NCBI GenBank assembly: GCA_034670405.1
Contig: JAXDDX010000035.1
Location: forward strand, 3,047,001 to 3,111,000
Direction of reading: 5' to 3'
DNA: 64,000 nt
From: Hoplostethus atlanticus
Taxonomy: Eukaryota > Chordata > Actinopteri > Trachichthyiformes > Trachichthyidae
Shown: positions 1 through 46,100 of the stretch, piece by piece
Position numbering within the stretch: the first letter of the stretch is position 1
Layout: each line of letters begins with the position of its first letter
Notes under the pieces: model-generated
What the model saw: the letters and a program-made list of their open reading frames with translations, nothing else
What the model was told of the DNA's origin: nothing
Database searches by the model: none
Position numbers and translations under genes: made by a program

Positions 1-95
1 TTGTGTGTCCCACCAACACCACATGGGCTGTCCTGTGAGGCCACGGCACTTTGGGGCCCATAATGAAGCTATTAGTCTCTACGTTTCAGCCTGTT
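1..95 (+). repeat. Intronic direct duplicate, copy A
   Basis: The first 95 bases reappear at 6967-7064, identical by eye except for a 3-base CAA insertion in the second copy. Similarity stops abruptly after CAGCCTGTT. The left end runs out of the window, so the full repeat may be longer. It has no recognised coding content. Confidence 0.9.
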
Positions 96-1094
96 GGTAT
101 CTGAGGGTGGATTGTTCCTTTTAAGTTACCTACTTTCCTTCATAATGTGTTTTAATTCTGCACAATTAACCACTTTGGTGTTTTTTTTTTAGAACAAATC
201 TCTTCAGATTCTCATGTGAGTGAGTGTGTGTGTGTGTTTGTGTGTGTGAGAGAGAGTGATGTGTTCAGGCTGGGGTGTTAATCTAATTCTGTGGCTTCTG
301 AGCTAGGTGTTAGTCTAAGCGAGGATGTTAACAGTCTGCTGCCTCACTAGGGGTGCCAGGCACAACTCCCCTTGTGCCTTCTCTCTCCACCGATATGTTC
401 TCTGAGCTTCCAGCGTTTGGAGAGGAGTGCGATTTTTTTTTTTTTGCCGTGCTGTTGATGCCAGAGTGCCGAAGGATCCCCGTGGGTGACCTCGCGCTCT
501 CGGACTCATCTCTTTTCAACTCTTGCGAAAATGAAAAGGGAGAGTGAGAAGAGACCAGAGGAGCTAGAGAGTGTAAAGCAACGGTTTGATCAAACTACTA
601 AAGCATGGGAATACCAATCAGGAAATTATTGCAGATCAGTTTTCTGGCATTTCTTTGACTGCAGTACAAATGGCACGAAGAGAGGAATTTTCTATATAAT
701 GAGTGATGGTTCTGAAATAGTTGAGAAAAGATGAAACTCTGAAAAGGGAGAGAGGGAGAGAGCAAGGGTTTGAAAGGGAAGGAAGGGATTGTGGGGACCA
801 AAGTCTCTCTCATTCTTTGGTGAAATACAGTATGTGTTATGTTCATTTTCCTGGCTGGCTGCACTCACTACAAATATCCCAGCGAGTGTATGGCTGATGG
901 GGCACAATAGAGCCTATTGAGCCCCCACTGCAGAAAAATGAGTCCTGCTACAATAGCTCTGTTATCTCTGGGGAGGAGGAATGAGGCACTTCTGTGATGT
1001 GACAGCCTTACTAACAGTCTCTGACAGGACCCAGGAAGCCACAAAGACTGCACTGTACTTGTGCCACATCCAACAGATCAGAGGTGCGTGCTTG

Positions 1095-1132
<38 letters not shown>

Positions 1133-1276
1133 TTTTTGTTTTTTTAAAACTTTTATTTATCCAAGTGTGAATGAGCACGCTTGCTTTTTTTTTTGCTGCT
1201 CCACACTTGTACAGTCACACACATTCACACTTGGGACAGTATAACCACAGATTTCAGTTGCTGTGTACTGTGGGCC

Positions 1277-1315
<39 letters not shown>

Positions 1316-1474
1316 TAAAACAGAATAAAAAACAGAATAAAACAGAACTAAAATGTAATAACTTTAAATTTAACCACTCAAAAAAAAAAATCCATTTTAA
1401 CATCTTCATTAAGTGTCTTTGATGAAATAGAGGAAAATTTGAAGAAATTCTAAATTATAAAATGGGACTGTTAA

Positions 1475-1838
1475 TGCTACAATATCCAAACCGTTCACTT
1501 TGAGGCAGGAAGTGTATTGTTAGTCCCGCCCTCCTCCCTCTCAGTTGGCCAAGTTCACACCCCAACACTTGTCACTCATCTTGATGATGCAATTTCAAGG
1601 TAGACCGCTCTAGCCTGAAACTGAGGTAAAAATAACAGTGCTGATGTGTGTTTTTGAACAGGTCTAGTCTGATTGTCAGGTTTACCTTGTTCATAACTGC
1701 TTCCTGCCATTGTTGTTGTTGCTATGGTCAATTTCAGATAGGCTCTGGGATTTATGCATGACTGATAATGTATAATATATCCTATTTATTTGATTTATTT
1801 ATTGTTATTTTAATATCAAACGGTTGCATATTGTAGCT
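1475..1838. mobile_element. MITE-like element with TTAA flanks (candidate)
   Basis: The left end TGCTACAATATCCAAACCG mirrors the right end, whose reverse complement reads AGCTACAATATGCAACCG. TTAA lies directly outside both ends (1471-1474 and 1839-1842), which would fit a TTAA target duplication as made by piggyBac-type transposases. It is about 364 bp and has no ORF, so it would be non-autonomous. The family is not identified. Confidence 0.5.
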
Positions 1839-2563
1839 TTAAGGCAAGGCTACTTACCAAACTCAAGCATGTTGAGTCCCTTCATGAGTGCTACGTCAGA
1901 AGCCTTCAGAAAGCTATGGACCCCATTTAGGTTGAAACGGCTTCGTTCCCTCTTGATTCCCTCGTGTGTGTGAGCTGAATACGGACAGAAAGGAGATTCT
2001 GGGACACTTTGAGATGGGTTTGCCAGATCGAGCATGCCTTCCCCAGTGTCTGTCTGTGTGTCTGCTAGACCAGCTGTGATGCAGCCCTCTTTAGAGAGTC
2101 AGAGGGAGCATACACAACCTTTTATTCTGAAAAGGCAGGCCTACCAGGGATGACGGCTCCTGAAACAGCGTCAGATGGCGGCGGGGCCCGTGGACATGAG
2201 GGGCATATTTATGAGTACCCGACGTCTCATTTGATGTGAGTCAACAGCAGCATCCCAACTTGGAGCATGAGTAACTTCAGTACGCAAAATAATAGGATCA
2301 CTGTGCCTCCGTCGTAATGGGCTGTGTTGGTTTCTACTGTCAGTTAAGGAAGAAGGGAGGATTTGGGGGTTGAGAGAGCTCGCCGAAGTATTCCCAGAGC
2401 TCATTATTATTATATCTCTCTGCCGTAGTCAAGTACATTTCCCCTTTCTATTAGTGCATAAAGTACATCTACAGTAGCAGGAGTTCTTCTTTTGTCCTGC
2501 TGATTGGTATTCATAGCCATGCAGAAAGGAGTCACACTGTGAGAGTTTGGTCTGTATGTGTGT

Positions 2564-2762
<199 letters not shown>

Positions 2763-4008
2763 GTGATTACTCCTCTGCATTCAAACGGTTTCAAAGCCCC
2801 CTCTCCCCCTACTGTCAAGAGATGAGGCTCACGCTGAAACCGAGGGCAGGCAGACACTGAAGATCTTTTCCTCTTTTTTCCAAACTCTTCGCCATGTTCT
2901 TTCAGAGAAAAAACTTTTTTCCCCCCCGCTTGTGTACGACGGCGCTGAAGTCTTCCTCCGTTTCAAACTTTGCATGCACTTCCTTTTGTTTTTACAAAGA
3001 CTTCTGGGAGTCGAGAGCAAAGGCGACATCTTCTTAGATTTTTTCCCCTTGAAAATCTCTGCCGCCTCAGTTTTGAGGTTGTGGCATTTCACAGCTTTTG
3101 GTGAGAAAGTTATTTTTTTTGAGGCTTGCGTTAGGTTGTTGAAACTGTAAAGACACTTGAACATGAACATGGAGCCATCATCTGTCACTTTGCAGTCTGT
3201 GTTTTTGATTTGCCGCTACAAATGAATGTAGGCGGTAGTGGCAATGATTGTTAATTCAGTCCAGTTTGTTTTTTGACCGGTAATATTCATCGAATGCATT
3301 CAAAACTCCTTCCAAAATATCCAGTTGCACGCCCTTTTCCACTACCCATGTTCCAGGTGTCTCGAGGATAAAAACCCTTCTTTGTACCTTTCAGCTAAAT
3401 CTACCTCTCATGATTGAAGTGGATTTAGTAAGAGGAATAAAGGCTTAACAATCCGTCTTTGACCTGTTTCCTCCCCCTCAGCTACCCTTAGTGATCAAAT
3501 TGGACTTACTCGGTAAAATCAACAAAGGATTAACGCTTTCTCCCGGATTCACCTGCAAAGAGCAGGTGGTCGCATGTAATATCGACGCTGTCGGGTGAAA
3601 ACGTCTCCAAAAAGCAGCCTTGTTTTTAGCTCGGCTACCATGCATTTTTGAGTTTATCCCAAAGAGTTTGAAAGGGTTTCATAAACCCAAGACGTGTCTC
3701 AGCCCACAGAAGACCATGTAATCCTTCAGTTGAAGTGAAAACATGAAAAGGTTTTCACATCACAACAGCGCTATATAATATGCAGTTGGGATTTTGGTGT
3801 TTCTTTGACTGTCCTTTTAGTTCAGTCTGGTTTAATACAATTTCATGGCTTGTTATAAAAGAAGAGTTCTAACATTTATTTTGAAATGCTATGTATTTGT
3901 TTTGGAAAAATGAAATCCTTACCTGGTGTTTATCATTCAAACATGTATTCTTTAAAAGGGTTATTTTAGTAAACTAAAAAACAATTTGATCTAGTTCTGT
4001 CATATTAA

Positions 4009-36192
<32,184 letters not shown>

Positions 36193-38700
36193 TAGAATAT
36201 AGAGTCACATCGGCTTGAGCTGTGCCACGGAATACTGAACAGTACCTTCAGCGTATTGTTGTTCTGAGTTCTTCCACTATAACAAAAAGAGACACCAACG
36301 CTACAACTTACCACTTTTATCAGCTGTGGACTACGTCTAGATTTGTCTGCGACGAGGTCTTTTCAAAAACCTCTGTTTCACGGTATGTATGGCATGTAGC
36401 ACCAGTGTTCCCAGCTCCCCCCTCCGCCTTGTCTGCTGCTTCAGCAACTTTGTTCTGGGCCTTATGCATGTGCGGCATGCTCAGGGGCCTTGCCAGAGAG
36501 ACATTACGAAATGTGAATATGTGCCAATTCTGGGAACTTCCTGTGGAATGACTACTACTAACCACGCTTCACCCATTACAATGCAATTATCCCATATGCA
36601 AGAAAGGAGAAAAGGCCCTTGCCTCTTACCTGTGGCTGTCATCAAGGCTTTTATTTTGCTTTTTGGTTATACCTGGTCTCATCGTGGGCTATTTTGACAG
36701 TCTTTTCTTAGAGGTTTGCTCAACTGCATGCAGTCGGTCCTCACGTTTGTTTTACTGCACGCCTTTTGCACTCCACTGAGGATGATCCTTCTTTGTTTCT
36801 AATTCTCATTCTGAGCACCGTCAGATTTCACATACTATCCAGCAAGCATTCACTTTACTGGGGACGCTAGACTGTTCTTTGGCTATACCCATGATCCTCC
36901 TCCATATAAAGAGATATTACAAAAGACCAGAAACTTGTGGTTTGAGATTTTGTTTACCATGTGTATGATAACCAACCAGTGTGTAATTTATTGAGATAAT
37001 AGATGAATATATGTGTATGTAGCCGTACCAAGCCATTCCACATTTTGATATAGACTTCAAAGATTTGTCCCATCTTATTTGAGCTTTCACCATCCTTCCA
37101 ATGTATTTCAGTGGTAGGAATTACCATGGGTCTTTGTAGTTCATGAAATGTATAGGTAATGTGCAAACTGCTATATTTACCAAATGTTTGCGATCGCTCA
37201 AAATGTGTCTCATTGTGGAATATAATATATATATTTGAAATTTGTCATGTTTTGCAGATTCTAACTTTAAAGTATCTATTGAATTCCATTGCATTGCATC
37301 TGCCCTTGTAGCATTACAGAACGACCATGAGTTGTATTCCGGTGGTGATGGTGACCTTGCTACCAATACATTGCCATCTTATTTGAGTTTGTTTTTTTTA
37401 ATAAAATCTATTTCTTTTTTGTTCTAAAGTATTTGCTGTTCAAGGCCAAAATGGCAATTGATAGAGTACTGTGCAAGGCCTGAATCATGTCCGTGGTGGT
37501 GTTTGACCTTTGCCTGTTGAGAAAAGAATAGTGAGGATTTGAAATATATTTGTCAGCCTCTTTGTGTGATTTTGTATCAGGGTAGCTCGAAGGCTAATGG
37601 AGTGTAGAGAGTGAAGTAGTGGTTTACTGGGGAATTGTGCATACTGCTGATGGAAAGCAGGTATACAGAGATCCCACCTTCAAGGGTAATTGAGCAGTGG
37701 TTTCCAAAGTGGGGTTTGGGGACCTCCAGGAGTCCCTGGGGGGGCGGGGTTGCAGAGGTGACTAGTAGTTTACTATTATTTCACTCCCACTATCAGAGAA
37801 GAAATAATAAGATCACTATTTGACTATAGTTTTGACTATAGGTTACTCTCTCCACACTGTCGCTATGACAACACCTAAAGTATAGACAGTTATACATTTC
37901 TATATTAAATCATAACTTACTACAAAAATCAGATGGGTGGGGTTATTTGGTCTAATTCGTATCTATTTGGGTATATTTGACGTGAAAAGGTTTGGGAGCC
38001 CCTGTTCTAAAGGACCAGAGAAAGAGGTGGGTATACTCAGTAAACCTGCTTATATGACATGTTCATACGAGCTCAGGGAATGCAATACAGTAGCAAATGA
38101 TAGTGTGTGTGACAAAGTCAATACTGAAGTGGTGTTGAAGGCATCAATGTCACACAGAGCTCTGAATGACACTAGTCTGTGATTGTACGATGGAGTTTTT
38201 CAGGATAAAATTCACTCGAGGATGCACTTTGAGCCAATGAATAGGTTTTGTGCAATAGCTTGGTTGGTTGAATGAGTCCTTCCAGCCATGAGTGTCAGGT
38301 GCAGGCAGTACCCTCTGGTCCAGAATCAGAAAATGCCCTTCTTATTGTATGTCCCTTGCACTGTTGTACTCCTTTACACTTTTGTTTTGTCCATACTGTA
38401 TCTCATCTCTGTATTATACTGTGGCCTTGCATTGCTTCATTAGTATAAAAATCCTTGTGGTATCTTCTACATTATGTGGGTACAGTAGATGTAAATGTTT
38501 GTATATTGTACAGCACCTTTATAAATACTAGCTGAGTGCTCTTTTGGGGAAAAGAACAGAGATATAATAAATCGCTCCATTATTTTTTTATGTAAAAAAA
38601 AGAGAGAAAATATTTAAAATTGATTGAAAAGGGATAGGCGATGACCTTGACATGGTGTTCTGTTCATGCACTGAAAAATAAAGTTTTACTGAAAACACCT
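36193..38700 (+). other. magi3: magi3 3' UTR with several poly(A) signals
   Basis: No coding content. AATAAA at 37400-37405, 38566-38571 and 38677-38682 are candidate cleavage signals, giving UTRs of about 1.2 to 2.5 kb. The segment near 38490 contains TGTAAATG and TGTATATT, resembling Pumilio sites. It includes an old hAT-like element at 37695-38004. The end is inferred from the last strong signal. Confidence 0.6.
37695..38004. mobile_element. hAT-type non-autonomous transposon (old)
   Basis: The left end CAGTGGTTTCCAAAGTGGGG and the right end, reverse complement CAGGGGCTCCCAAACC, are imperfect terminal inverted repeats typical of hAT elements (CAGTGGTTCCCAA type). A G-rich run follows the left end, as in that family. 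It is 310 bp with no ORF. The 8-bp flanks match at only about half their positions, so it is old. Confidence 0.65.
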
Positions 38701-38790
38701 TTTGGGCCTCTTTTACTGAAATGGAGATGCAGGTAAAATACAGTACAGGAATAAACCCATTCCGATTTTTAATCATACATTAACATTTAT

Positions 38791-39081
38791 TCATTCATTT
38801 TATTTACCCGCTTTTTCCTACTCGGGGGTCATGGAGGGGCTGGAGCCTATCCCAGCATGCATTGAAGAGAAGGCAGCAACATGGACAGGTTTCCAGCCCA
38901 TCACAGGGCAATGTAGAGTCTCCGATTCACCTGACTTGCATGTATTTGGACTGTGATAGGAAACCAAAGCACCTGGAGAAAACCAACACAAACACAGGAA
39001 ACATACAAACTCCACACACCTGGGAATGAAATCCAAGACCTTCTTGCTAGGTGACAGTTTAATCAGCTACCGTGCCACCCC
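38791..39081 (-). repeat. Common teleost dispersed repeat, inverted copy
   Basis: Read on the minus strand it starts GGGTGGCACGGTAGCTGATT and shares the blocks AGTCAGGTGAATCGGAGACT and GGGATAGGCTCCAGCCCCTC with the element at 9213-9480. More complete at the 3' side than that copy. Confidence 0.75.
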
Positions 39082-41470
39082 CATATGTTACCATACCCCC
39101 ACCAAAGACTTAATAAAATCAGGATTTCAGTTTCATACAGATGAACTCTGAAACATTACACACTGCAATCCAACAATCCTGTCCTGTTGTATTACATAGC
39201 TGCATAAGCCACGGTTACTATGGCAGTTTTCCAGTTGTCATGGCAGCCAGCGGCTTTGAAGATAGTCCTGGGAAGGAGCTCGACTGCTCAGAGTAGATAC
39301 CTTTTTGGCTACAAGAGAAAGCTCAGAGGCATCTTACGCCACATAAAATGTCTTGTCCATTACGTGTCCATATTTCAAAAGCAGACATGAATTGCAAGTC
39401 CATATGAATGATGACACAAATAAGATCTGTTCAGAAACCAGAAAATATCAGTCTGGTTTCAAATGCACGAGAGTTATAAAGTATAAAATAAGCATATCAT
39501 CTTTAAATCTGGGAAGGTACCCTGTAATTCACAAAGCTACTTGCAAACCAATGCAAACATCAATCAAAAAACAATTTGGACTATAATATTTGTTCTTGGG
39601 AGTTACCAAAACATGTTTTTTAAGCATTTGCAAATCAAACTGTAGTGCCTCAGTATAGGATCCACCACAAGTGAAAGTCACCCATGAAATAATATAGGTA
39701 TACTAATACTAATACTAGACTGTCATTTTTAACTTTTATCCAAGGAGGGTTTTGCTGTGCATGTTCATCAGAGTTAAGGGTCAAGTCCCTTGCTCACCGA
39801 CACCTTGACGGTTGCTGTTGTTGCTGTTGTTGATGTACTAACAGGGTTTCTCTGTACGTGTAAACACAACAATGTCATTAACCTGCTTTGGGGCGAGACA
39901 AGTCCTTGTCAAGTGAGAGGATGGGGGCCCAGCTGCTATCCAGAAACATGGACTCCTGACTCAGGGACTGACTAGTTGGTGTGGTAGTATTAAAGTACTA
40001 TTCCCTACTCATCATTCACTAATTAGTAAAACCAGGAATTGAAGTGTGTTTCAGATCGATTGTCTCAAACTTTAAGGGCCACATCGCTGTCTAGATCACC
40101 TACTGTCAATAGAAGTAATCTCATCTGGTACTGAACACAAGGTCTCTGTCAAATAAATCCTTCATCTGCCATGACTTCATCACCTCCAATTCAAAACACG
40201 TTATTATTATTATTATTATTGTTGTTGTTGTTATTATTACATCCATGTTACACTTATCGTACAGCTCCATGGATATCACCCCTGTTATGTGTATATGGAA
40301 AAAATGTAATATGGAAAAAATTAGAACACAAAATTATCATTGTCATTATCCCTTGTTTTCTCATCTACTGAGATACTAAAATGGTATTAAGATATTGATG
40401 CACATATTTCAGATCGTCACAGTGTTACATGCCTCAGGAAGGAAACATGAGGGGCATGTACACTAAAACAAAAATATGATTTTTGATTGAAAACAACCAC
40501 ATCAGATGTAGGTCACATTTGTCATGAATCATTTTCTCTGTTCCTGTGTAAATGCAGCCTCAGGCTTTTTGCTTTAGGATCTTCAACACAGATGAACTCA
40601 GAAGGCCACAATCTCAATAATAATATCTATAGCAATTAGTTCAAGTTACAAATTGTAGTTGGAGACCTGAGTAAGCACAGATGCACAGACCATAATAGCA
40701 GTTTGATTCAAATTGGTGCAGTATTTATCAGTACTGGCAGAAGAAGGGAGGTCAGTCAAAGAGAAAGAGTTTGCTGAAAAGTGACTGAACAAATGGTTTT
40801 AAAAAGTCAGAGAACAGATATCATGTGTAACACATACTAGTGTTATATTGTCACTTCCTTTTTATATCTGGTCTGTGTGGAGGAGGCGGCAACTGCTGCA
40901 GTGAATGACTTCACCACTTTCACCACTAGATGTCATAGACCAGATAGTTTTTTCCATAGTCAATGGTTTGAGAAGAAGCTGTTGAAATTCTTATCCCTTC
41001 ATTGAGGTGCGACTGAAGTTCCTCAACCACGGGGAAAATCCTCCCTGAATGGTCATCATATGAAGACGTCAATTGCAAAATTAGATGTCCACCCTTTTAA
41101 AAAAATTAGGCTTACTCATAAAAATGAATGTTGTATTGAAACTAAAGCTGAAAATAGGTTGCTGTTAAAGTTATGAGTCATCTGTGGTCCTTTGCTCCTG
41201 ACGAAATTATGCTTTTGTGGATAGAATCATCTGTGTGATTGGGCCAATAATACCAATGAGCAACATTTTCCAGGATGAAACCCTTTGTATTGTGACAGCT
41301 GTCATTGACAGTGAGGTATAAACTGTGTGGAGTAAAAGTTGTGTAATACTGCTAGGTCAACGCCTGAGCATGAGAATGGCAGGTGAACCATGCAGCAGTA
41401 GACTGACGTTAACTGTTTTGGTTGGCAACTGCAGACTTGAAGTTGAACAGACGCATTCTTGTGAGTAGGT

Positions 41471-41575
41471 GGTTGAGAAGGGAGGTGTCTTAACCGTTCA
41501 TCTGGACAGGGTGTTTGGTTAGATGTTGCTGAGAAGGGAGGTGTCTACATAGTTCATGTGAACAGGGTGTTTCGG
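41471..41575 (+). repeat. Imperfect tandem duplication, 56-bp period
   Basis: Two units share GAGAAGGGAGGTGTCT, then a GTTCAT block and ACAGGGTGTTT, with several substitutions between. No coding content. Confidence 0.75.
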
Positions 41576-42327
41576 GAGATAAGAACAGCAAGCTATGCCA
41601 CAGCTCTACAGAGCTTTGAATGTGAGTGAGTAATTCTTTGAATCAGACATAAACACAGCAGATACTAATTTTGTGAACCCCTCAAAGGCGCATGAGGTCA
41701 ACAAAACAATCTTTTATTGGGTTTGGGTTACCTCGAGTTGGCTGGGGCCTTTTCCACAATTTTTTCCAACTGAGGCTCAGTTAGGCTACTCCTAATTTGA
41801 TGAGACCATGAGCTCCTTATCATATCCTAACTTTTTCATGTGACAAGCATCAGCAAAAATATGTCCTAACTGCACATAGTATTTCTTCCCTGGATCAAAA
41901 ATACACCATGTGCGTGATGAGCACAGCTTTGTAGGCTCTTTTGTGCCAGGTTTCTCAGGCAACACTGAGTGGTGGAAGAAGGTCATTGTCAACAAACTTG
42001 TGTGGCTTAAGATTTGAGTTGGAGTGAACGCCTAGGAATTTACCCCAGAGTCTCTGAGAGGCAGTGAGGCTCACTCCCCTTGTTAGAGTAAACTGTGGAC
42101 TGTATCCATGACAATATCCCAAACCTCAGAAAGTGACTCATGCTCTTAAATGTTTTGTAAAATGCTATAAAAAATAAAATAAAAAAACATCTCATGGCAT
42201 AGTCACTTCCTGATGTCTTACAGTCCACTGGCTACATTTTGAGTTTCTAGGCATACAGTGATACATCACACTCAATTGTATGAAGGATGCAGACATTTCT
42301 TCATCAGATGTGTCATTAGAAAAACAT

Positions 42328-42385
42328 AGAATAGAATAGAATAGAATAGAATAGAATAATATAGAATAGAATAAAATAGAATAAA
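42328..42385 (+). repeat. (AATAG)n pentanucleotide run
   Basis: About ten AATAG-type units, slightly degraded towards the right. A similar short run is at 6821-6845. Confidence 0.9.
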
Positions 42386-42489
42386 GGAACAGGTCCACAT
42401 TCTTTTATTGCCTTCTCCTTTTAGGACACTGTGCGGGAACACCCTTTACGTAGTGTCTGTGATGTGTGTTTTTTCTTTTTGTGTTTTAG

Positions 42490-42585
42490 GACACGCCCAA
42501 GAAGTTCCCCTTATCCTTTAAGGACATATGGGGTATTGGGGTGGGACCGTCCTCCGAAACTGCTGGAGAGTATTTGCTGCGCTAA
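42490..42585 (+). other. Possible terminal exon of an unrecognised gene
   Basis: An acceptor-like GTGTTTTAG ends at 42489 and is followed by 31 open codons starting DTPKKFPLSFKDIW and ending EYLLR before TAA (42583-42585), then AATAAA at 42742-42747. Composition looks protein-like and not repeat-derived. No upstream exon and no family was recognised, so this may be chance. Confidence 0.25.
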
Positions 42586-42804
42586 AACAACATCTAAATA
42601 TTTTGAGGTTATCAAAGTCATTCATTTGTTTCTTTTCTCACTCGGAAACCTTTGTTGGTGTCTGTTCATCCTGACTCTGGACTGGACCAGTGTCAAGTCA
42701 GCCAGAATAAGAAAATGAAGACCTCCGGTCATTACTTTCAAAATAAAACCCTTGTTAACAAACATGTGTTGTAAAGTTTTTTCGACTAACGCAAAGTATC
42801 AAGT

Positions 42805-43138
42805 GTAAATAAATGATATAAAAGGATGAATGGATGAAGGATGAATAACACACATATACTTAATTAATTATTAACCCCCGGAAGGAATACAGTTTCTATT
42901 TTTATTTTGAAAGCAGATCGCCGTACTTCCGGCCTTATTCTGGATAGTTTTGCTAGCTTGACAGCTATAGGCCGGGCCAGTGGAGGTGTGTTTCTGGGCG
43001 GATCACTGGAACAACTTTAAAGGACGGCTGGCTGGCGGTCGCGCGGCATTCCTGCCGGTCTCATGTTTTATTCTGAAGATCTCGGACTGGAAAACTAACT
43101 GGATTAAGATATTATTATTATCCTCCTGCAGTCCCGGC
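42805..43138 (+). promoter_or_regulatory. Putative promoter and 5' leader of complement-regulator copy 1
   Basis: Start of the tandem unit. Contains TATAAAAGG at 42818, a CCGGAAG (42878) and an ACTTCCGG (42925-42932), both ETS-type sites, and the intact hAT target TTGACAGC (42958-42965). The transcription start is not known; either the TATA-like or the ETS cluster could direct it. Confidence 0.4.
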
Positions 43139-46100
43139 ATGGACGTTTTACTGGACACCTGTGGATGGCGAATGGTCAAGTCTCTGCTGTTATTATACGT
43201 CTTTGTTGTGAGAGCAGCAGGTCAGTATAACTCAAGGAGATAACATTTATGACTTGTATTTATCAGAAAGTCAAATGACAGCTCTCAGCCGTGAATAGCC
43301 AGGCTGTTTGTATATGGTAACCCTAACGAAAAATAACTACAATAAACCCATAATGCAATTTAGTAGGAAAGCGTATAATATCGAAACTTGAATATCATGC
43401 AGCTACTATAACATTTTGCCACAGAAAATTCTATTGCGCTACCAGCGGACATAGGCGTGCCCTTTTTGTCCTCGGTGCTTCTTTCAGGTTGAAACACTAA
43501 GAGTTTATAACGGGGCATCACTGATCATCAGAGGAGCTATAAGCTAAAAGGGAATAAATGATCACATTATTTCCACTATAGATGTAGGCTATTCAACACA
43601 TGTCTTATCTCTCTTCAATAGTTTACATTGGGTGGCAGTGATCATTTAAGGCCAAGTGAATGTTTTCACCCTCTCCATAAAATCATTAGACACTTGCTTC
43701 CTTCTCAGTGTGTGAGATATAATGTTGAGCCCCTTCAGACGAAAAAGCTGCCAAAATTGTGAGAGATTTATTGACAAGCAACTAATAGGTCTTGCCCGAA
43801 AACTCATCTTTAAACCTAAGCCTACATCTATTTCACTTGTCTATTTTTCCCGCTATTATAACTCTATGGTTATTTTTGGTCTGAATATCGGCCGTAGTTG
43901 GAAAACAGCATGCCAAACTGTCAATGAAGTGACTCCAAATGCCTCTTCACTTCCAGCAGCACTTCCTGTCCTGTTATGCATTGACTTACTGATGTAACAG
44001 TGCAAAAAAAATTGGAAATTTCACTAACTATCTAGATATTTTGTATAAACCAAGTGACATAATGTAGACATATTAATACTGATTCAGTGCTTGCTTGAAC
44101 AGCATTTTCTTATGTGAGTGCCTGTTGTCCTCTTAGTGTTTGTAAATGATCAAATAGTAGGTCTAATGCTTTTGATAGCCACCCTTAAACTTATGAAGAC
44201 AACATGGGAGAGCAATTTATATCACCACTCCTATTTACAGTACATTACATTTTAGGCTTTCAGATTTAGATGAAGTGGGAGGAGGCGGGTTAATCAATGC
44301 TGATTTTTTAAGAAAATATTAAAACATGGTGTTGCCTGTCTCTGCATTCCCCCAGCTGACTGTCCTTCACCTCAGGGGAAGGAAAACATCGTCTTAACCA
44401 ATGAAGCAATTCTGACGAATAAATTTCCAGAGGGCTCTGAAGCCACGTTGGAGTGTGCCAATGGGTACATTAGAGAAAATGGGTCTGGGACTGTCACCTG
44501 CACTGGCGGCCAGTGGACTGAACCAGATCTTAACTGCAAAAGTGAGTTCTCTCCCCTGTAATTAACTTTCACCACATCCAGCACTGCCCTGCTTCACATT
44601 CACACCTGCCCAGTACAACCACAGTCTTCTGTTGTTGACCATCAAACAGCTTCACTGGAGCAGCTGGGTGGATGAATGCCATGCACAATGGGCGCAGGTC
44701 ACTCAGGAAGGAAACTGAAGGAAGGAGTTGTTGCATTGCTCAGTTTGTTTGTTCGTACATTGCAGAGAAAGACTGCGGTCCCCCGAGACAGATGCCACAC
44801 ATGAGGTTTGAGTACACTGACGAAGGTACCCTGTTTGGTGCTTCAGTGACAGTTCTTTGTGATAAAGGGTGAGTATGTATGAAAGGTAAATTCCACCTTA
44901 GATTTTACATATGTTATTATCCTGTTTTGGACAGTGCATTGTTATTTAATTTCATTATTTGTGAAAAAGAAGAGCTCTCCCCTGACTTCAGAGAGGCAAG
45001 TGATGTCATTAAACAGCTCCATTGAAAGGCATAGATAGAGTTGTGTTCATTTCAGCTTTTACGCTTTTATTTTGTTGTAGTGCTAACAGTTCTCTACCAG
45101 ACAATGTACACATGTTGCTGGAAAATCAACTGAGGTAATTATAGTGTCCACAAAGTAGATTTGCTAATGGAATCAGCCTCGAAATATAATCCATAAAGCT
45201 GCAGAACAGCAGGAAATTGAATTTAGGTCTGTAGGTTTAGAGCTCAAAGTCATCACTGTATCAATATATTATCAAACCGTCCTTAAATACACAATCCTAC
45301 TTTATGCCTCTTCCTCTCTCAACAGCTACTATATTAGTGGAACGAGCTACAAACAGTGCTTTGCTTCAGGATGGATTGGGAGATCCAGATGTGACGGTAC
45401 TTTTCTCTCATTTTATATTAGGAGCTTTGAAATAATTGATCACGTATTCAGCTATGGGCAAAAAAGAGCTTCTATTCCCCTCCTTTTGCAGGAGATAAGA
45501 TGATGGATAGTGTTAAGGGTTTGTGGAATGTGTCTTATCTTCATGACGTCAGAGTCTTTTTGAGTTGTGGTGCTTCACTGATTTTTGTTTGGCAACACCT
45601 TTGGTGATAAGCAACCATTGCTGTGGTGTTTTTGCACTGCACCTCCTACAGATCACTTGTCAAAGCAAACAGTGTGTCCAATACTGTCTTTTTCCTTGGA
45701 TTTCCTGTAGATGAAGTTTGAGTTCCTGTAGTTACCAGTCTCTATCGCTGCTCATGCTAACTAGAGTTCTTCTTCTATTTTTTCCAAACAAACCGCTGTT
45801 ACTGCTTCTGGTTGTGTAAAACATATAAAACACTAACTGTGCACCCAAGGATTTTTCCCGGGAAGGACCTACCCACTATGTAAAAGCTTCCATGAACTGT
45901 GTAAAGGTTGAATCACTATTGTCTGATATCATTCAGCAAAATGGAATATTATCTATATGAAAAAGTCCTGGATTATAGAAGTCTTTTGCATTAAGAATTA
46001 ATTGAATGCCTGTCATTTGATTCCTCAGTTGTAACTTGTGCTAAGCCTGGTGAAGTCACCAATGGCAGACACTCATGGGATTCTCAGACGAACCCAATAT

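Larger units (their letters stand above)
38701..42489. other. Intergenic region
   Basis: No gene recognised on either strand. Holds an inverted copy of the dispersed repeat (38791-39081), a TTA/TTG microsatellite (40198-40239), a 56-bp imperfect tandem repeat (41471-41575) and an AATAG run (about 42328-42385). Confidence 0.6.
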
